DNA of 64,000 nt from positions 1 to 64,000 of the forward strand of contig SVNH01000003.1 of the NCBI GenBank assembly GCA_015067005.1, read 5' to 3'. The position numbers were made by a program, and so were the translations under genes. The stretch's first letter is position 1; every line of letters starts with the position of its first letter. This DNA is from Ruminococcus flavefaciens. Lineage in GTDB: Bacteria; Bacillota; Clostridia; Oscillospirales; Ruminococcaceae. Positions 16,922-26,329 of this stretch are shown here, piece by piece. A model generated the notes under the pieces. That model did no database searches and was not told the DNA's origin. It saw only the letters and a list, made by a program, of their open reading frames with translations.

Positions 16922-19900
16922 GTCTTCCTCAGTTTCATTATTCATATCTGGAGCAGGCTCATACTTCACAGTTTTTCCTTTGAGAGTCGTTATAATATTC
17001 TCAGTACTATAACGGCTCCAGAACGGACCTTTGTCAAAGCATTCCCCCTGCTTAAGTGAATCAACCTCATCCTTGTAACAGCTGAAATATTCAGCTGTGC
17101 GTTTGAGGTCATCAGCCTTCGGGTGGTAGCTACGTAATCTTCCACAGTTGCCTACAACCTTACCGAACTGAAGGTTGGGGTCAGGAAATGACTGTGAAGC
17201 CATAAGCATCGTGATACCGTGCTTGCCCCCCTTACGGAGAAGGACATTTACTGCGCCTTTTTCGTGAAGATAAAGGTCTTGCGCCTCGTCAATCACCACG
17301 GTATACCTTGAATCAGGGTAGGACTGCTTGTAAGAGTAGAGGTTCTCGAGCATCATATCGATGATTTCTGAAACCTTACCAACATTGTCAGCGCCTGTTG
17401 ATATTACTACAATCGGCTTGCCCTGTTCCTTCAGGAATTCTCCCCAGTTAGTCTTGCGCTGAGGCATATCCTCAAGCTCGTCAAGGACTGCCATGAGTTT
17501 AAGGCGGAGCTTTTTGTGAGCCTCGTCTAAGACTATTTCTCCATTCTCATTATACTGAACGATATAATTTTTGATATCAAGTATAGTTATATCTGGATTA
17601 TTATTCATATCGTAAAGCATGTCCTTTACTGCATACTTAAGAATCTGCTCCTGATAGCTGCCGAGAGATCTTGACATCATAGCATATATTCTTGTCAGGC
17701 GTTCTTTCTTCTCCTTGTAGCTCAAACAGCCACGAAGATCAAGAAGATTTACAGGAACACCGTCTTCATAGACGTTCCAGAATGAGAAATATTGTTCTCT
17801 CAGTTCTTTGCCGATGTGCTTATCGACCTCTGCTGTAGAGAAGCCGCCTGTCTGGTCAAATATTATCACAGCGTCTGCACCTTCTACTACAACTTTCTGA
17901 ATCGACCTGTTGGTCATGGCGAAGGTCTTTCCGGAACGTGTGTAGCCGAAGTATCCTGCGTGGGGGTTGTCGTCCTGATCTGTTTTGAAGACATATCCAG
18001 CTGCCCTTGTGCCGTCCTTATTATAAAGAACAGGTACAAATCCTGCGGGATAATCGCCTACGTTGAACCAATACTCGTTGTCGATAATGTCATCAACAAA
18101 CGCCTTTGCGTCTGCGTTCAACACTGCTCTTGAGTATGAGAACACTTCGGTATCCTCAATAATTCCAGCTTCATATGCAACTTTGAGTTTTCTCTTGTTA
18201 GAATGCTTACCCTTGAGCATTCCTTTTTCATTTAAGTATTTATTCATTTTTACAACACTACTTGTAGAGGTTTTCGGGGTGATGATTTTTTTTACTGCAT
18301 CTTCATTCATGTTGATAGACTTATCGCCTTCGGCTATAAAAGCCGTATTGCCGTTGTCTGAATAATAAGGTGGGCCTATCTGCTTAGCTATCTTAAGTTC
18401 TCCGCTAAGGATCGCCTCACTGACTATCGACTTAAACTCCTGAAAGATTGTGTCGCTCATCGTTGATCTTGATGTTGCCTCTGTTCTGAACCATCTGATT
18501 ATAGCTTTGAAATCCGATTCTGTAACAATCCCAAGTCTCATCATAATATGAGCGGTTGCCAGTATCATCGCCAATGTATCTGTAATCTCAATATTTGTGA
18601 GCTTCGATACAATATTACGAGCCGACTTGATCCCTTTGCAGACAAGCTGCTGTATTGTGTCGGGGTTACGCATAGCGAACTTGATAAGTGAATAATCGAA
18701 CATCCCAGCTAAACGCTGGATAACCTCGATATTCTTTGTATCAAGGATCGATTCGCAGGTAATATAATACACTGGAAAATCCTCTGGAAAAGCGCCAGGG
18801 GAATCAGTCAGTAAGACAAAAAGCTTGCGTGTGTTTCGCTCGTTTCCGTTCTCACGGTTGAGCTCCCGGAGTATCTCCCTGAACCCGTTATCAAGAGCAC
18901 GCTTATCTTCTATTATGCCTGAGAAGGAAAGGAGGATGGTAACGTCGTTTGAATCGTCCAGTTCACTTCTGACCTTGGAAATTCGATCAGTCAGTGCTTG
19001 AACAACGGTTGTATCATATTTCTTACGTTTGGTCAGCGCAATACCGGTTTCCTTCGCAGACTCAGAGCTATACACAAGTGCAAAGCACCTGTCAGACCGC
19101 AGTCTCTCTTCTTCAAAGAATGGAAGCAATATACTCACTGTACGGATCACAGTCAGCAACTTTGCTTCTAAGCTGTCTGGCAGAGCATTGCGGTACATGT
19201 GCGATATTTTTTCAAGAGAAAGATCATGATGAACGAGCTTATGCTCCCGTACTTCTGCGGGAAAGAGTTCTTCCAGACCGAGAATCACCGATTCAGAAGA
19301 GATATAGGTTGTTTCACCACTCTGAAGCTTTATCCAGCCGGCGTGCTTCGGAATTGTGAGGAAGAGTTTGTGGGGGCATTCACGTAAAGCACGCAGGAAA
19401 GCTTCATAAATTATCCTGGCATCTGCCTTTAATCCTTTTCTTAAAAAGCGTGTCTGCTTCCTGAAGGACTCATAACTGATGTCACCATTAAGGAATACTA
19501 GCGGTGTTTTTTCACCTTTGAGTATAACAATGACAAACTCGCAGGAGCCACTGCCTTGGGGGTTAGCAATCAGAATTAATATCGGATTACAGATGCAGAC
19601 AAATTTGCGTTTTCCTGTTCTCTTGTCCTGTTCTTGCCACTCAAGCGAGTAAGCGTTTTTTATAAGTTGTTTTTCCTCATACAGAGGATCGATCTGTACT
19701 GAGTCAGGGATAAAGTCTGAAGTGTTAAGCTCAATTCCGTCAACAGTGTACGTCTCACTGATAAGCGGTGAGGACGCTGATACTTTCAGTCCTTCCTTAC
19801 GGATACCCTCTTCCTGTACCTGCTTAAGTACTTCGAGCTGGAATTCCTCCTTATGAGTGTTAAAAAGCTCCGCTTCCTTTGTCTTTGCAAGCTGGAGAGC

Positions 19901-20017
19901 GCGCTCTTCGACTTCCTTCTCATGCTTTTTTTTGAGAAGATCACTGTAAAAACAGTCATCGATAAACCTATCAGCCATTTCGTTGCAAGACATATTTTCA
20001 ATTCTTTCAAAATCCAT
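16910..20017 (-). CDS. Large HerA/FtsK-like ATPase, possible transfer or maintenance motor
   Basis: 1035 residues. The N-terminal 100 residues are a charged coiled-coil type region. The middle part, with ICNPILILIANPQGSGSCEF and LFLTIPKHAGWIKL, is not assigned with confidence. The C-terminal 400 residues are a HerA/FtsK-class motor: Walker A GYTRSGKTFA near residue 690, DAVIIFDQTGGF, Walker B YTVVIDEAQDL near 900 and a sensor GITMLMASQSF. Such ATPases act as coupling proteins in conjugation or as DNA translocases. In an island with a relaxase but no secretion genes, a coupling or plasmid-maintenance role is plausible; a defence role is an alternative. SD AAAAGGAGAAAT precedes the ATG. Confidence 0.7.
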   Translation of the reverse strand: MDFERIENMSCNEMADRFIDDCFYSDLLKKKHEKEVEERALQLAKTKEAELFNTHKEEFQLEVLKQVQEEGIRKEGLKVSASSPLISETYTVDGIELNTSDFIPDSVQIDPLYEEKQLIKNAYSLEWQEQDKRTGKRKFVCICNPILILIANPQGSGSCEFVIVILKGEKTPLVFLNGDISYESFRKQTRFLRKGLKADARIIYEAFLRALRECPHKLFLTIPKHAGWIKLQSGETTYISSESVILGLEELFPAEVREHKLVHHDLSLEKISHMYRNALPDSLEAKLLTVIRTVSILLPFFEEERLRSDRCFALVYSSESAKETGIALTKRKKYDTTVVQALTDRISKVRSELDDSNDVTILLSFSGIIEDKRALDNGFREILRELNRENGNERNTRKLFVLLTDSPGAFPEDFPVYYITCESILDTKNIEVIQRLAGMFDYSLIKFAMRNPDTIQQLVCKGIKSARNIVSKLTNIEITDTLAMILATAHIMMRLGIVTESDFKAIIRWFRTEATSRSTMSDTIFQEFKSIVSEAILSGELKIAKQIGPPYYSDNGNTAFIAEGDKSINMNEDAVKKIITPKTSTSSVVKMNKYLNEKGMLKGKHSNKRKLKVAYEAGIIEDTEVFSYSRAVLNADAKAFVDDIIDNEYWFNVGDYPAGFVPVLYNKDGTRAAGYVFKTDQDDNPHAGYFGYTRSGKTFAMTNRSIQKVVVEGADAVIIFDQTGGFSTAEVDKHIGKELREQYFSFWNVYEDGVPVNLLDLRGCLSYKEKKERLTRIYAMMSRSLGSYQEQILKYAVKDMLYDMNNNPDITILDIKNYIVQYNENGEIVLDEAHKKLRLKLMAVLDELEDMPQRKTNWGEFLKEQGKPIVVISTGADNVGKVSEIIDMMLENLYSYKQSYPDSRYTVVIDEAQDLYLHEKGAVNVLLRKGGKHGITMLMASQSFPDPNLQFGKVVGNCGRLRSYHPKADDLKRTAEYFSCYKDEVDSLKQGECFDKGPFWSRYSTENIITTLKGKTVKYEPAPDMNNETEEDERP

Positions 20018-20054
20018 ATCTGATTTCTCCTTTTATTATAGATTTGCGGTTAAC

Positions 20055-20072
20055 AGGCTCCCGAAGGAGCCT
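20055..20072. other. Intercistronic hairpin before the ATPase gene
   Basis: AGGCTCC (20055-20061), loop CGAA, GGAGCCT (20066-20072). It is a stable GNRA-like or CGAA-capped stem between the 138-residue protein gene and the ATPase gene. Both are read on minus, so it would be part of their common mRNA. Confidence 0.6.
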
Positions 20073-20089
20073 TCCCCGTAATTGAATTA

Positions 20090-20506
20090 TTAAAAAGAGT
20101 CTGTTTTGACACATCTAAGGACTTCTCTGGCAGATTCTCCTATAAACTCACGAAGAGGGTATCTAGGAAATCTCAAGTCAACTGCTTCTAAAACCTTCAC
20201 GACGTCATCCTTCTTTTTGACAAGGAGGATGAACTTACTTTTGCAAGCTGTTGCTATGATCTCATAGTAGCCATCGTCAGTAATGCCGATTGAAAGGCTA
20301 TAAGAATCATGCTTGGGCTTACCATTTTCTTCAATGTCTCTGCCTGAGCATTGTTCCGTCAAAGTTTTCAGAATAAATCCGAGACCTTCGCTTATGTCTT
20401 GCGTGTAGGTTTCATAGTCCTTTTCGTCAATTTCGATTGATGAAACGAAGAGGTTGTCTTTTGTCTCTACGATTTTAACATCGCCGAGTTTAACTACTTT
20501 TTTCAT
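20090..20506 (-). CDS. Hypothetical island protein of 138 residues
   Basis: It starts MKKVVKLGDVKIVETKDNLF behind AAAGGAGAATAACT. The sequence has alternating beta-type segments, LSIGITDDGYYEIIATAC and KFILLVKKKDDVVKVLEAVD, and no membrane segment. I do not recognise a family. It lies between the ImmA-like gene and the ATPase gene on the same strand and probably belongs to one transcription unit with the latter. Confidence 0.6.
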   Translation of the reverse strand: MKKVVKLGDVKIVETKDNLFVSSIEIDEKDYETYTQDISEGLGFILKTLTEQCSGRDIEENGKPKHDSYSLSIGITDDGYYEIIATACKSKFILLVKKKDDVVKVLEAVDLRFPRYPLREFIGESAREVLRCVKTDSF

Positions 20507-20647
20507 AGTTATTCTCCTTTACTATAAAATTATTTGATAAACGGTCCGTAAGAACAGCTTCTGTAGATATTATAAACCACAAAGCATCCTTAGTCAAGAA
20601 AATTAACTAAACTTAAAGTTTATATATTCATTCGCCTTATCATGCAA

Positions 20648-20683
20648 AAAACCGTAGATCACATGATAGTAATCTACGGTTTT
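20648..20683 (-). terminator. Terminator of the ImmA-like gene
   Basis: AAAACCGTAGAT (20648-20659) and ATCTACGGTTTT (20672-20683) form a 12-bp stem, with a T run on the minus side, 18 nt after the stop at 20701. Confidence 0.85.
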
Positions 20684-20700
20684 GGGACGAGGATAATAAA

Positions 20701-22617
20701 CTATGAGTTTGAAACTTGTTTTTTCTTCTGTGGTTTTTTCTTCTGTGGATTGTTATTCTGTGTATTGTTCTTTTTAGGTACAGGCTTCTGACCTAATTTT
20801 TCAAGAATAGCGTTGCAGGTGCCTATAGACTTAGAAGTGTAATTAAACAAGAAACGATATGCAAGGTGTTTGGGATTATCGCTTTTGATAAAATAATTAG
20901 CTTTTTCAAACATATCGTAGCAGAAATCAGGATGTAGTTTTAACCCTATACAAAGCGCCATAACATTTTCTTCGCTCGGTATTTTTTTCCCTTTATAATA
21001 GTCTCTGATTAATGTAACATCTATACTGGTTCTAAAGCTGAGTATTTTTTCTTCAACATCGTTCTTTCTCATGTGTAGTACCAATGTATTAGCAAATGTA
21101 CTGTACTTTTGACTCTTTAATTCGTTAATTACGTCAACATAATTTTTCATGTCATCAATTATTTTTTCATCTAATTCTTTATTGGAATCACAAATCTTGA
21201 AACTTTCTATCTCAACTTTGTTGAATTCTGGCATTTTTGATAAATACGATGTAATATGGTCAGAATATATGAGGCCTGTGTTCGCTATTTTTTTATACCT
21301 GAATTTTATTAAACACTCATCAGCGTGCTCACGGGCATAATCAGTAAGCACAAATTCAGCATCGTCAGAGTTAAAAGATACAGCAACATATTTTGAAGAC
21401 AGCATACATACCACATATCCGAGATATATGTACCTGCCATTGTTAATCAGCTCAGAAAACTCTTTGTTCTCCCGCAGCAGCCTCTCATAATTATTACGGT
21501 CAATGACGAAGGTCTCGTTTCCTTTCAATTTCCTTGGCTGAAAATAGAAAGGAGCAGGATGTATCTTCCTTCCGTTCTCTTCATATTCAAGGCAAGTACC
21601 ATCAACGAAATCGTATCCCAGCTGTCTTAAACGATCCTTGGCAATATAAACAGATACACCGTAGAGCTTTGCGAACTTGTTGACGCACGCCTGCATCCTG
21701 TCACCATAATTCGCATAGTGCGTTGAAGGATCGGTTGCTACTTCTTGTATGGCAGCATCGACAGTAATCTTAGGTATCACAAGGGGCATAGCAAGAACAT
21801 CGGCCTGAGACTCAGCAATACGGAGAGCCTTCTGTATATCGGACATGTTTTCATCGAGAGCAACGGTCTCTGTTGAAGAATGCAGTTCAACTTTTTCTTC
21901 ACCTAAAAGCTGGAGCAATTTCAAGAATCTGTCATGGAATAGTGTGTGTACCAATTCGTGAGCAACAGTTATACGCAGTCCACCGTCCATCTCCTCTGCA
22001 TACTTTTTATAATTAAGAAGAATAGTACCATGAGTAGCGCGTATGGTACACTTTTTTGGCTTCAGACCGTCCTCTGTCTGAACATTTTTTATGATTTCAA
22101 CATCAGCCACGGAGAGAATAACTCGGCCTAGGCAGTTGTTCGGAAGAGGTGCGAAATAAATCATTCCGTCGGAGACAAGTTTCTCTATATGAAGTTTATA
22201 ATTTACAAATAAGCCCTTGTCCGCACAGAATCCATAAAGATCGTTCCCGATACGTTCAACATCATCACTTTGAATATCCGGGAGAATAAACTGACTTAGT
22301 ATATTATCCTCTGGGAACATATCGCTGCTGACTCTTTTTACACCTTTAACCTGAATATCCTTGAACCTCTGTTCGATATTTCCTCTTATTGTAACAATGA
22401 AGCTGAGATCATCAGTCTCTACAGCACCAACAGCCTTCACGGATACTCCTAGGTCAAAATCAGCGTTATATTTTGCATCGTCGTAAGTGCATACAAGAGA
22501 GCGGATGACGGCCTCGGTTATCTGCTCATCATCATTCAGATAATTAGAAATAGAGTCCTGGATCAACTTGATATGTTCATTCTGAAAGTAATCTTTTAAG
22601 TTCGCATACTGTGCCAT
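20701..22617 (-). CDS. ImmA/IrrE-type metallopeptidase with long C-terminal extension
   Basis: 638 residues. LRITVAHELVHTLFHDRFLK near residue 215 is the HExxH zinc motif of the ImmA/IrrE family. These cytoplasmic proteases cut repressors and so control mobile elements or stress responses. The 200 residues before it and about 250 after it are extra. A segment near residues 520-580 (IDVTLIRDYYKGKKIPSEENVMALCIGLKLHP) looks like an XRE-type HTH, which would allow DNA or partner binding. The tail is Lys/Asn/Gln rich. The SD is GAAGGGAG. Possible targets are the small HTH protein and the TetR on the same island. Confidence 0.72.
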   Translation of the reverse strand: MAQYANLKDYFQNEHIKLIQDSISNYLNDDEQITEAVIRSLVCTYDDAKYNADFDLGVSVKAVGAVETDDLSFIVTIRGNIEQRFKDIQVKGVKRVSSDMFPEDNILSQFILPDIQSDDVERIGNDLYGFCADKGLFVNYKLHIEKLVSDGMIYFAPLPNNCLGRVILSVADVEIIKNVQTEDGLKPKKCTIRATHGTILLNYKKYAEEMDGGLRITVAHELVHTLFHDRFLKLLQLLGEEKVELHSSTETVALDENMSDIQKALRIAESQADVLAMPLVIPKITVDAAIQEVATDPSTHYANYGDRMQACVNKFAKLYGVSVYIAKDRLRQLGYDFVDGTCLEYEENGRKIHPAPFYFQPRKLKGNETFVIDRNNYERLLRENKEFSELINNGRYIYLGYVVCMLSSKYVAVSFNSDDAEFVLTDYAREHADECLIKFRYKKIANTGLIYSDHITSYLSKMPEFNKVEIESFKICDSNKELDEKIIDDMKNYVDVINELKSQKYSTFANTLVLHMRKNDVEEKILSFRTSIDVTLIRDYYKGKKIPSEENVMALCIGLKLHPDFCYDMFEKANYFIKSDNPKHLAYRFLFNYTSKSIGTCNAILEKLGQKPVPKKNNTQNNNPQKKKPQKKKQVSNS

Positions 22618-22863
22618 AGTATTCTCCCTTCAATATGATACTCTATCTATCGTTCGGATCATAAATCACATTTTTCATTGCAATTACATTTTTTCAGAAA
22701 AATCATATTGCGTTTTTCTCGAAAAGCATTTCTTTTCGGGAATTTTTGAATTTGATTTTTTTCAAAAACCGTAATCGACTCGGAATTTTTCATTTTCTAT
22801 AATTACAATCATATGAATCCCCGCTCTCGCGGGGATATCTTAGCTGGCTTTTGTTTACTTAAA
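22618..22863. other. AT-rich gap with a GC hairpin
   Basis: At 22817-22836 ATCCCCGC and GCGGGGAT pair around TCTC. The rest is T- and A-rich (repeats of TTTTTC and GAATTTTTGAATTT types) and should carry the promoter of the ImmA-like gene. No coding region seen. Confidence 0.5.
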
Positions 22864-23130
22864 TTATACTGATGCTGCTTCCATAATAACATCAGTCAAC
22901 GCTCTCTCAGTAATGCCGCTGGGACTTGTATTAGGACGTACCCACTCACGAACATCTTCTTGTTTCAGCATTAGCGGCATCCGGTCGTGGATGCTCCTGA
23001 CAGGTTCTACCGCCTCTCTGGTGATGACCGAGAACATAGGAATCTGCTTTCCGCTATGCTCCTCATATCTATACAGCCCTGCAAGAAAAGTTATCTCAGC
23101 TCCTGTCGGTTGAATTATGAAGCGAGATCC
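22864..23130 (-). pseudogene. C-terminal fragment of an SRAP (YedK/HMCES-type) protein
   Basis: The minus frame ending at 22864 reads ITFLAGLYRYEEHSGKQ, MFSVITREAV and IHDRMPLMLKQEDVREW. These are the C-terminal half of an SOS response-associated peptidase, which shields abasic sites in single-stranded DNA. The N-terminal half with the catalytic Cys2 is missing: upstream the frame runs into the end of the ABC permease gene. The joint is at about 23115-23130. The gene was cut when the ABC cassette arrived. Confidence 0.75.
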
Positions 23131-23906
23131 CTTTTTGCGTAAATCATACCAGCTCCCACAGTCATAATCACAATCATTATCGTCCCTAAAATCAAAGCAA
23201 CACAATCCCTTGATTCTCCAGCAAAAATTGATGTCGCATTTGAATAGGAAAACGGAGAAATAAAGATAGCGTCCTTTAAATCATGAACAACTCTTGCCAT
23301 CAAATCATACCCATACAGCAGCATGGCAACTGAAATTCCAATTCCTAACCTGTTCTTTTTGCTTACCGCAGAGATCACAAAGCAAATAGCCGCAATTTCG
23401 ATATTCATCATTAACTGAAAAAGCATATACTCTGTGAATATGCTTCCAAAATCCGTTTCTCCAAGAAAAACAAACCCGACTTCATAAAGCATGCCACAAA
23501 TAAATGTAAAACAAATAAGATTTATCAGCACTGCCAAAAACTTCATTGCTATGACCTTGCCCCTTGAAACCGGAAGTGTAAACGTATATTCTGCAGTATG
23601 CCCATCCTCTTCCTTTGAAAGAATTACTGTGGCAATGGAAGCCGCAAACATACTGCTTCCAAGTGCATGAATCTGTCCGACTTCTACGGCAAAATATCCT
23701 TTTAATGTTGCTATACTGAGTGTACTCATTCCAAAAGCATCCGAAAACGCGCCCATTTTTGCATAATTCTCTGCCATATCTGCCATGCTATCTTCCATAC
23801 CCTTATATAAAATGATGAAGATGAGCCCCATTCCACCCACAGAAAGCGCCCATATCAAAAGACTTTTCCAACCTGATTTCCATTCGTTTTTTAATATTAC
23901 CGGCAT
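23115..23906 (-). CDS. ABC-2 type exporter permease
   Basis: 263 residues with about six hydrophobic segments. GWKSLLIWALSVGGMGLIFIILY at the N-terminus and EDGHTAEYTFTLPVSRGKVIAMKF are typical of ABC-2 permeases of the bacteriocin/multidrug export type. It starts directly after the stop of the ATPase gene, so the two form one transporter in the membrane. The last codons run onto a broken SRAP gene; the protein itself looks complete. Confidence 0.83.
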   Translation of the reverse strand: MPVILKNEWKSGWKSLLIWALSVGGMGLIFIILYKGMEDSMADMAENYAKMGAFSDAFGMSTLSIATLKGYFAVEVGQIHALGSSMFAASIATVILSKEEDGHTAEYTFTLPVSRGKVIAMKFLAVLINLICFTFICGMLYEVGFVFLGETDFGSIFTEYMLFQLMMNIEIAAICFVISAVSKKNRLGIGISVAMLLYGYDLMARVVHDLKDAIFISPFSYSNATSIFAGESRDCVALILGTIMIVIMTVGAGMIYAKRDLAS

Positions 23907-24743
23907 TTATTTTTCCTCCTTCAAGTAATAGTGCATAAATACTTCTTCTATGGACGGTTCCTCGATGATAATATCCTCGATATGATGTCCTTCCAGTTCC
24001 TTATATAAATTGTTCAGGTTATCCTTGTAGATAAAATCAAGCTTTTCGCCATCCCGTATCATTTTGATTCTCTTTGATCGACTGCTCAGAAGATTATCGA
24101 CGGTATCTGTGACAACCAGCCTGCCTTCCTTCATAATTGCCACACGAGTACAGTGATTTCTTACTTCCGATAAAACGTGAGTGGAAAGCATACAGGTCGC
24201 ACCCTCATTCACATACTCCTGAATCAACTCAAAGAAAACTTTTTGCATCAGAGGATCAAGTCCGCTGGTCGGTTCATCAAAAACAAAAAGCTTTGGTCTG
24301 TGCTGCATTGCACAGATGATGCTGACCTTTTTCCTGTTCCCAAGTGAGAGCTCATTGATTTTTCTTTTTACGTCCACCTGAAGTCTGTCGCAAAGTTTTT
24401 CTACTTCATCGGTGCAATCAACCTTTCTGACATCTGCCGAATGCTTCAGCATTTCCCTGATTGTCATGCCCGGATAAAACCATGCTTCACTTGGCATATA
24501 GCCAATGTCTGCAAGGATTTTTTCTCTGTCCTTTACGCTGTCAAGACCATTGATTCTTATTTCGCCCTGATCATACTTTATCAATCCAAGCATTGACCGA
24601 ATAGTCGTTGATTTTCCGGCACCGTTCGGTCCAAGGAACCCAAAAATTTCGCCCTCTCCAACCGAAAAAGTCACATCCTCGATGCCTCTTTGCTTGCCGT
24701 AGAACTTTGAGAGATTATCAATCTCAATTATATTTTTACTCAT
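23907..24743 (-). CDS. ABC exporter ATP-binding protein
   Basis: 278 residues from the ATG at 24743 (SD AAAGGTAGG; a TTG two codons upstream is less likely). Walker A GPNGAGKSTT, signature LSLGNRKKVSI, Walker B KLFVFDEPTSGLDP and STHVLSEV are complete. It is the nucleotide-binding half of the exporter with the permease encoded next to it. Substrate unknown; TetR control suggests export of a toxic compound. Confidence 0.9.
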   Translation of the reverse strand: MSKNIIEIDNLSKFYGKQRGIEDVTFSVGEGEIFGFLGPNGAGKSTTIRSMLGLIKYDQGEIRINGLDSVKDREKILADIGYMPSEAWFYPGMTIREMLKHSADVRKVDCTDEVEKLCDRLQVDVKRKINELSLGNRKKVSIICAMQHRPKLFVFDEPTSGLDPLMQKVFFELIQEYVNEGATCMLSTHVLSEVRNHCTRVAIMKEGRLVVTDTVDNLLSSRSKRIKMIRDGEKLDFIYKDNLNNLYKELEGHHIEDIIIEEPSIEEVFMHYYLKEEK

Positions 24744-24766
24744 AATCAAACCTACCTTTCTTTAAA

Positions 24767-25435
24767 TTATTGATACAACAGCTTACGAAGCAATTGGAGA
24801 TATCCCTCAAATTCTTTCATCCACTGGTCATAATGAGACTTGTAATTCTCAATATCACCTCCGCAGGCCAGCAAGCTATTCATAAAACCGTCCATCGTCC
24901 ATAAGATAATTTTTTGTGCCTTTTCAGCATCGATGTCCGACCTAAGCAATGACCTGTCAGCGTTTTTCACAATCCGATCCAACAATATGCCGGCGGTCAA
25001 ATCAGGTACATCTTTGGGCAACCCCTCCGGAAAAACCTCTTTTAATGAAAAAGCCGCTTTAACCAAAAAGTCCATGACATACGGCTGTTCAAAGCTTAAA
25101 TCTAGTTCCATTTTTGACGCTTGCCAGATGTTTTGAAGGACGTCGTTTTTTTCCAAAACAATCTCTTCAAACTTTGTGTTGACAATGTTTAAGGTATATT
25201 TCAGAAGAAACAGGAACACCCCCTTTTTAGTACCGAAATAGTGAAACAGCAATCCTTTTGATATTCCGGCACGCTTGACGATCTCGTCCATATTGGCATA
25301 CGCATAGCCTTTGGAAAACTCTTTCAGGGCTTCCATGATAAGGCGTTCACGCTTTTCTTCCTCCATCGTCATAATTTTATGATCTGCAATTTCATATTCG
25401 TCGATAAATTCAGTATTATTACTCTTACGAGCCAT
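24767..25435 (-). CDS. TetR/AcrR-family repressor of the ABC exporter
   Basis: 222 residues. The N-terminal HTH reads ALKEFSKGYAYANMDEIVKRAGISKGLLFHYFGTKKG, a textbook TetR domain preceded by a 25-residue charged arm. The ligand domain is of the kind seen in regulators of ABC-2 exporters. It is the first gene of the operon, 23 bp before the ATPase gene, and two perfect palindromes cover its promoter (25461-25511), so it most likely represses its own operon until a ligand binds. Confidence 0.88.
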   Translation of the reverse strand: MARKSNNTEFIDEYEIADHKIMTMEEEKRERLIMEALKEFSKGYAYANMDEIVKRAGISKGLLFHYFGTKKGVFLFLLKYTLNIVNTKFEEIVLEKNDVLQNIWQASKMELDLSFEQPYVMDFLVKAAFSLKEVFPEGLPKDVPDLTAGILLDRIVKNADRSLLRSDIDAEKAQKIILWTMDGFMNSLLACGGDIENYKSHYDQWMKEFEGYLQLLRKLLYQ

Positions 25436-25460
25436 TATTACTCACCTCCATTTCTATCCC

Positions 25461-25511
25461 ATTGACTTTTAAGTCAATAAAAGTATAACATGTATTGACT
25501 TAAAAGTCAAT
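25461..25511 (-). promoter_or_regulatory. Promoter with two TetR operators
   Basis: The palindromes ATTGACTTTTAAGTCAAT (25461-25478) and ATTGACTTAAAAGTCAAT (25494-25511) differ only in the central two bases. The -35 TTGACT (25505-25510) lies inside one and the -10 TATACT (25482-25487) lies between them, 17 bp spacing. Binding of the repressor to either site would block polymerase. Confidence 0.85.
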
Positions 25512-25606
25512 AGGAAATGTGGAGAAAATAGGTAAATAGTGTTTAATGTGTGACAAAGGCATTGGAAAAGGAACTGAAAACATCAGATAAAGGATGAAGA
25601 TAATGA

Positions 25607-25630
25607 AAGGCTCGCCGGTCGGCGGGCCTT
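25607..25630. terminator. GC hairpin between remnant genes and the TetR promoter
   Basis: AAGGCTCGCC, loop GGTC, GGCGGGCCTT with one G-U pair. It overlaps the stop codon of the HAD-type remnant. Confidence 0.55.
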
Positions 25631-25835
25631 AACCATTTAGCATAGCGGGTAGTACAGCCTTGTCATCGATATAGAAGTCGCAGGTGATCTTCCGGGAATT
25701 GGTTCCATACAGTTCGACGATCTCCGGGAGGTTGTCATTGACGGCATCGAATTCCAGCTGCTGATCCCGGCACCACGAGACGGCTTTTTCCAGGGCTTCG
25801 CCGGCACGGCAGGTCCAGAGGATGAGTTTGTTACC
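25629..25835 (-). pseudogene. C-terminal remnant of a HAD-type phage hydrolase
   Basis: In the frame ending at the TAA 25629-25631, the minus strand reads LILWTCRAGEALEKAVSWC, LEFDAVNDNLPEIVELYG and SRKITCDFYIDDKAVLP. This is the C-terminal half of small HAD-superfamily proteins found in phages (LILWTCR...WC...FDAVNEN...YIDD). No N-terminal part with the nucleophile aspartates exists; upstream the DNA switches to integrase sequence at about 25832-25840, out of frame. Confidence 0.65.
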
Positions 25836-26255
25836 AAAGTAGATACAAATCTATGTTGTTCTTCAACGGTAAGAACTCTCATATCTGGAATCGAAACCTT
25901 CTGCAATCTAACGTGTTCAACGTAGTTGGCAGGAATGAATCCATTTTCAAGAGCTTTTCTCAGAGCAGCGTGAAGCATTTGCCTGATGTTTAATACAGTT
26001 TTTTCTGACAAACCTCCCTTATGATCTAATCGACCGGATTTGTATTTTTCATTGAAGAATTCTTGCAACACAATTCCGTTAAGATCAGTTAATTTGAGTT
26101 GCCCTATAAACGGCTTGATATGATTTTTTATGGTCATGACATTGAATGGTACGCCATTAATGGGGATCTCAAAGTCTGAGAGCTCCTCAGTATCTTCGAA
26201 GAACTCTTCATCCTCATCAAATGAAGGCTGAAGGATGTTTTTTATATCTCATTGC
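25836..26255 (-). pseudogene. N-terminal remnant of a second tyrosine recombinase
   Basis: Starting upstream of an ATG at 26137, the frame reads MTIKNHIKPFIGQLKLTDL, LNIRQMLHAALRKALENGFI and MRVLTVEEQHRF: a SAM-like integrase domain up to the start of the catalytic domain. The catalytic R-H-R-Y part is missing because the frame runs into the HAD remnant. Open frame before the ATG (FDEDEEFFEDTEELSDFEIP) suggests the original start was further upstream, near 26255. Not the integrase of this island. Confidence 0.65.
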
Positions 26256-26329
26256 AGATGATTGGAGCAGCACCATAAACACAGATATTTGCAACTCAGA
26301 CCGATTCCAGAACACTAGAAACAGCCGGT

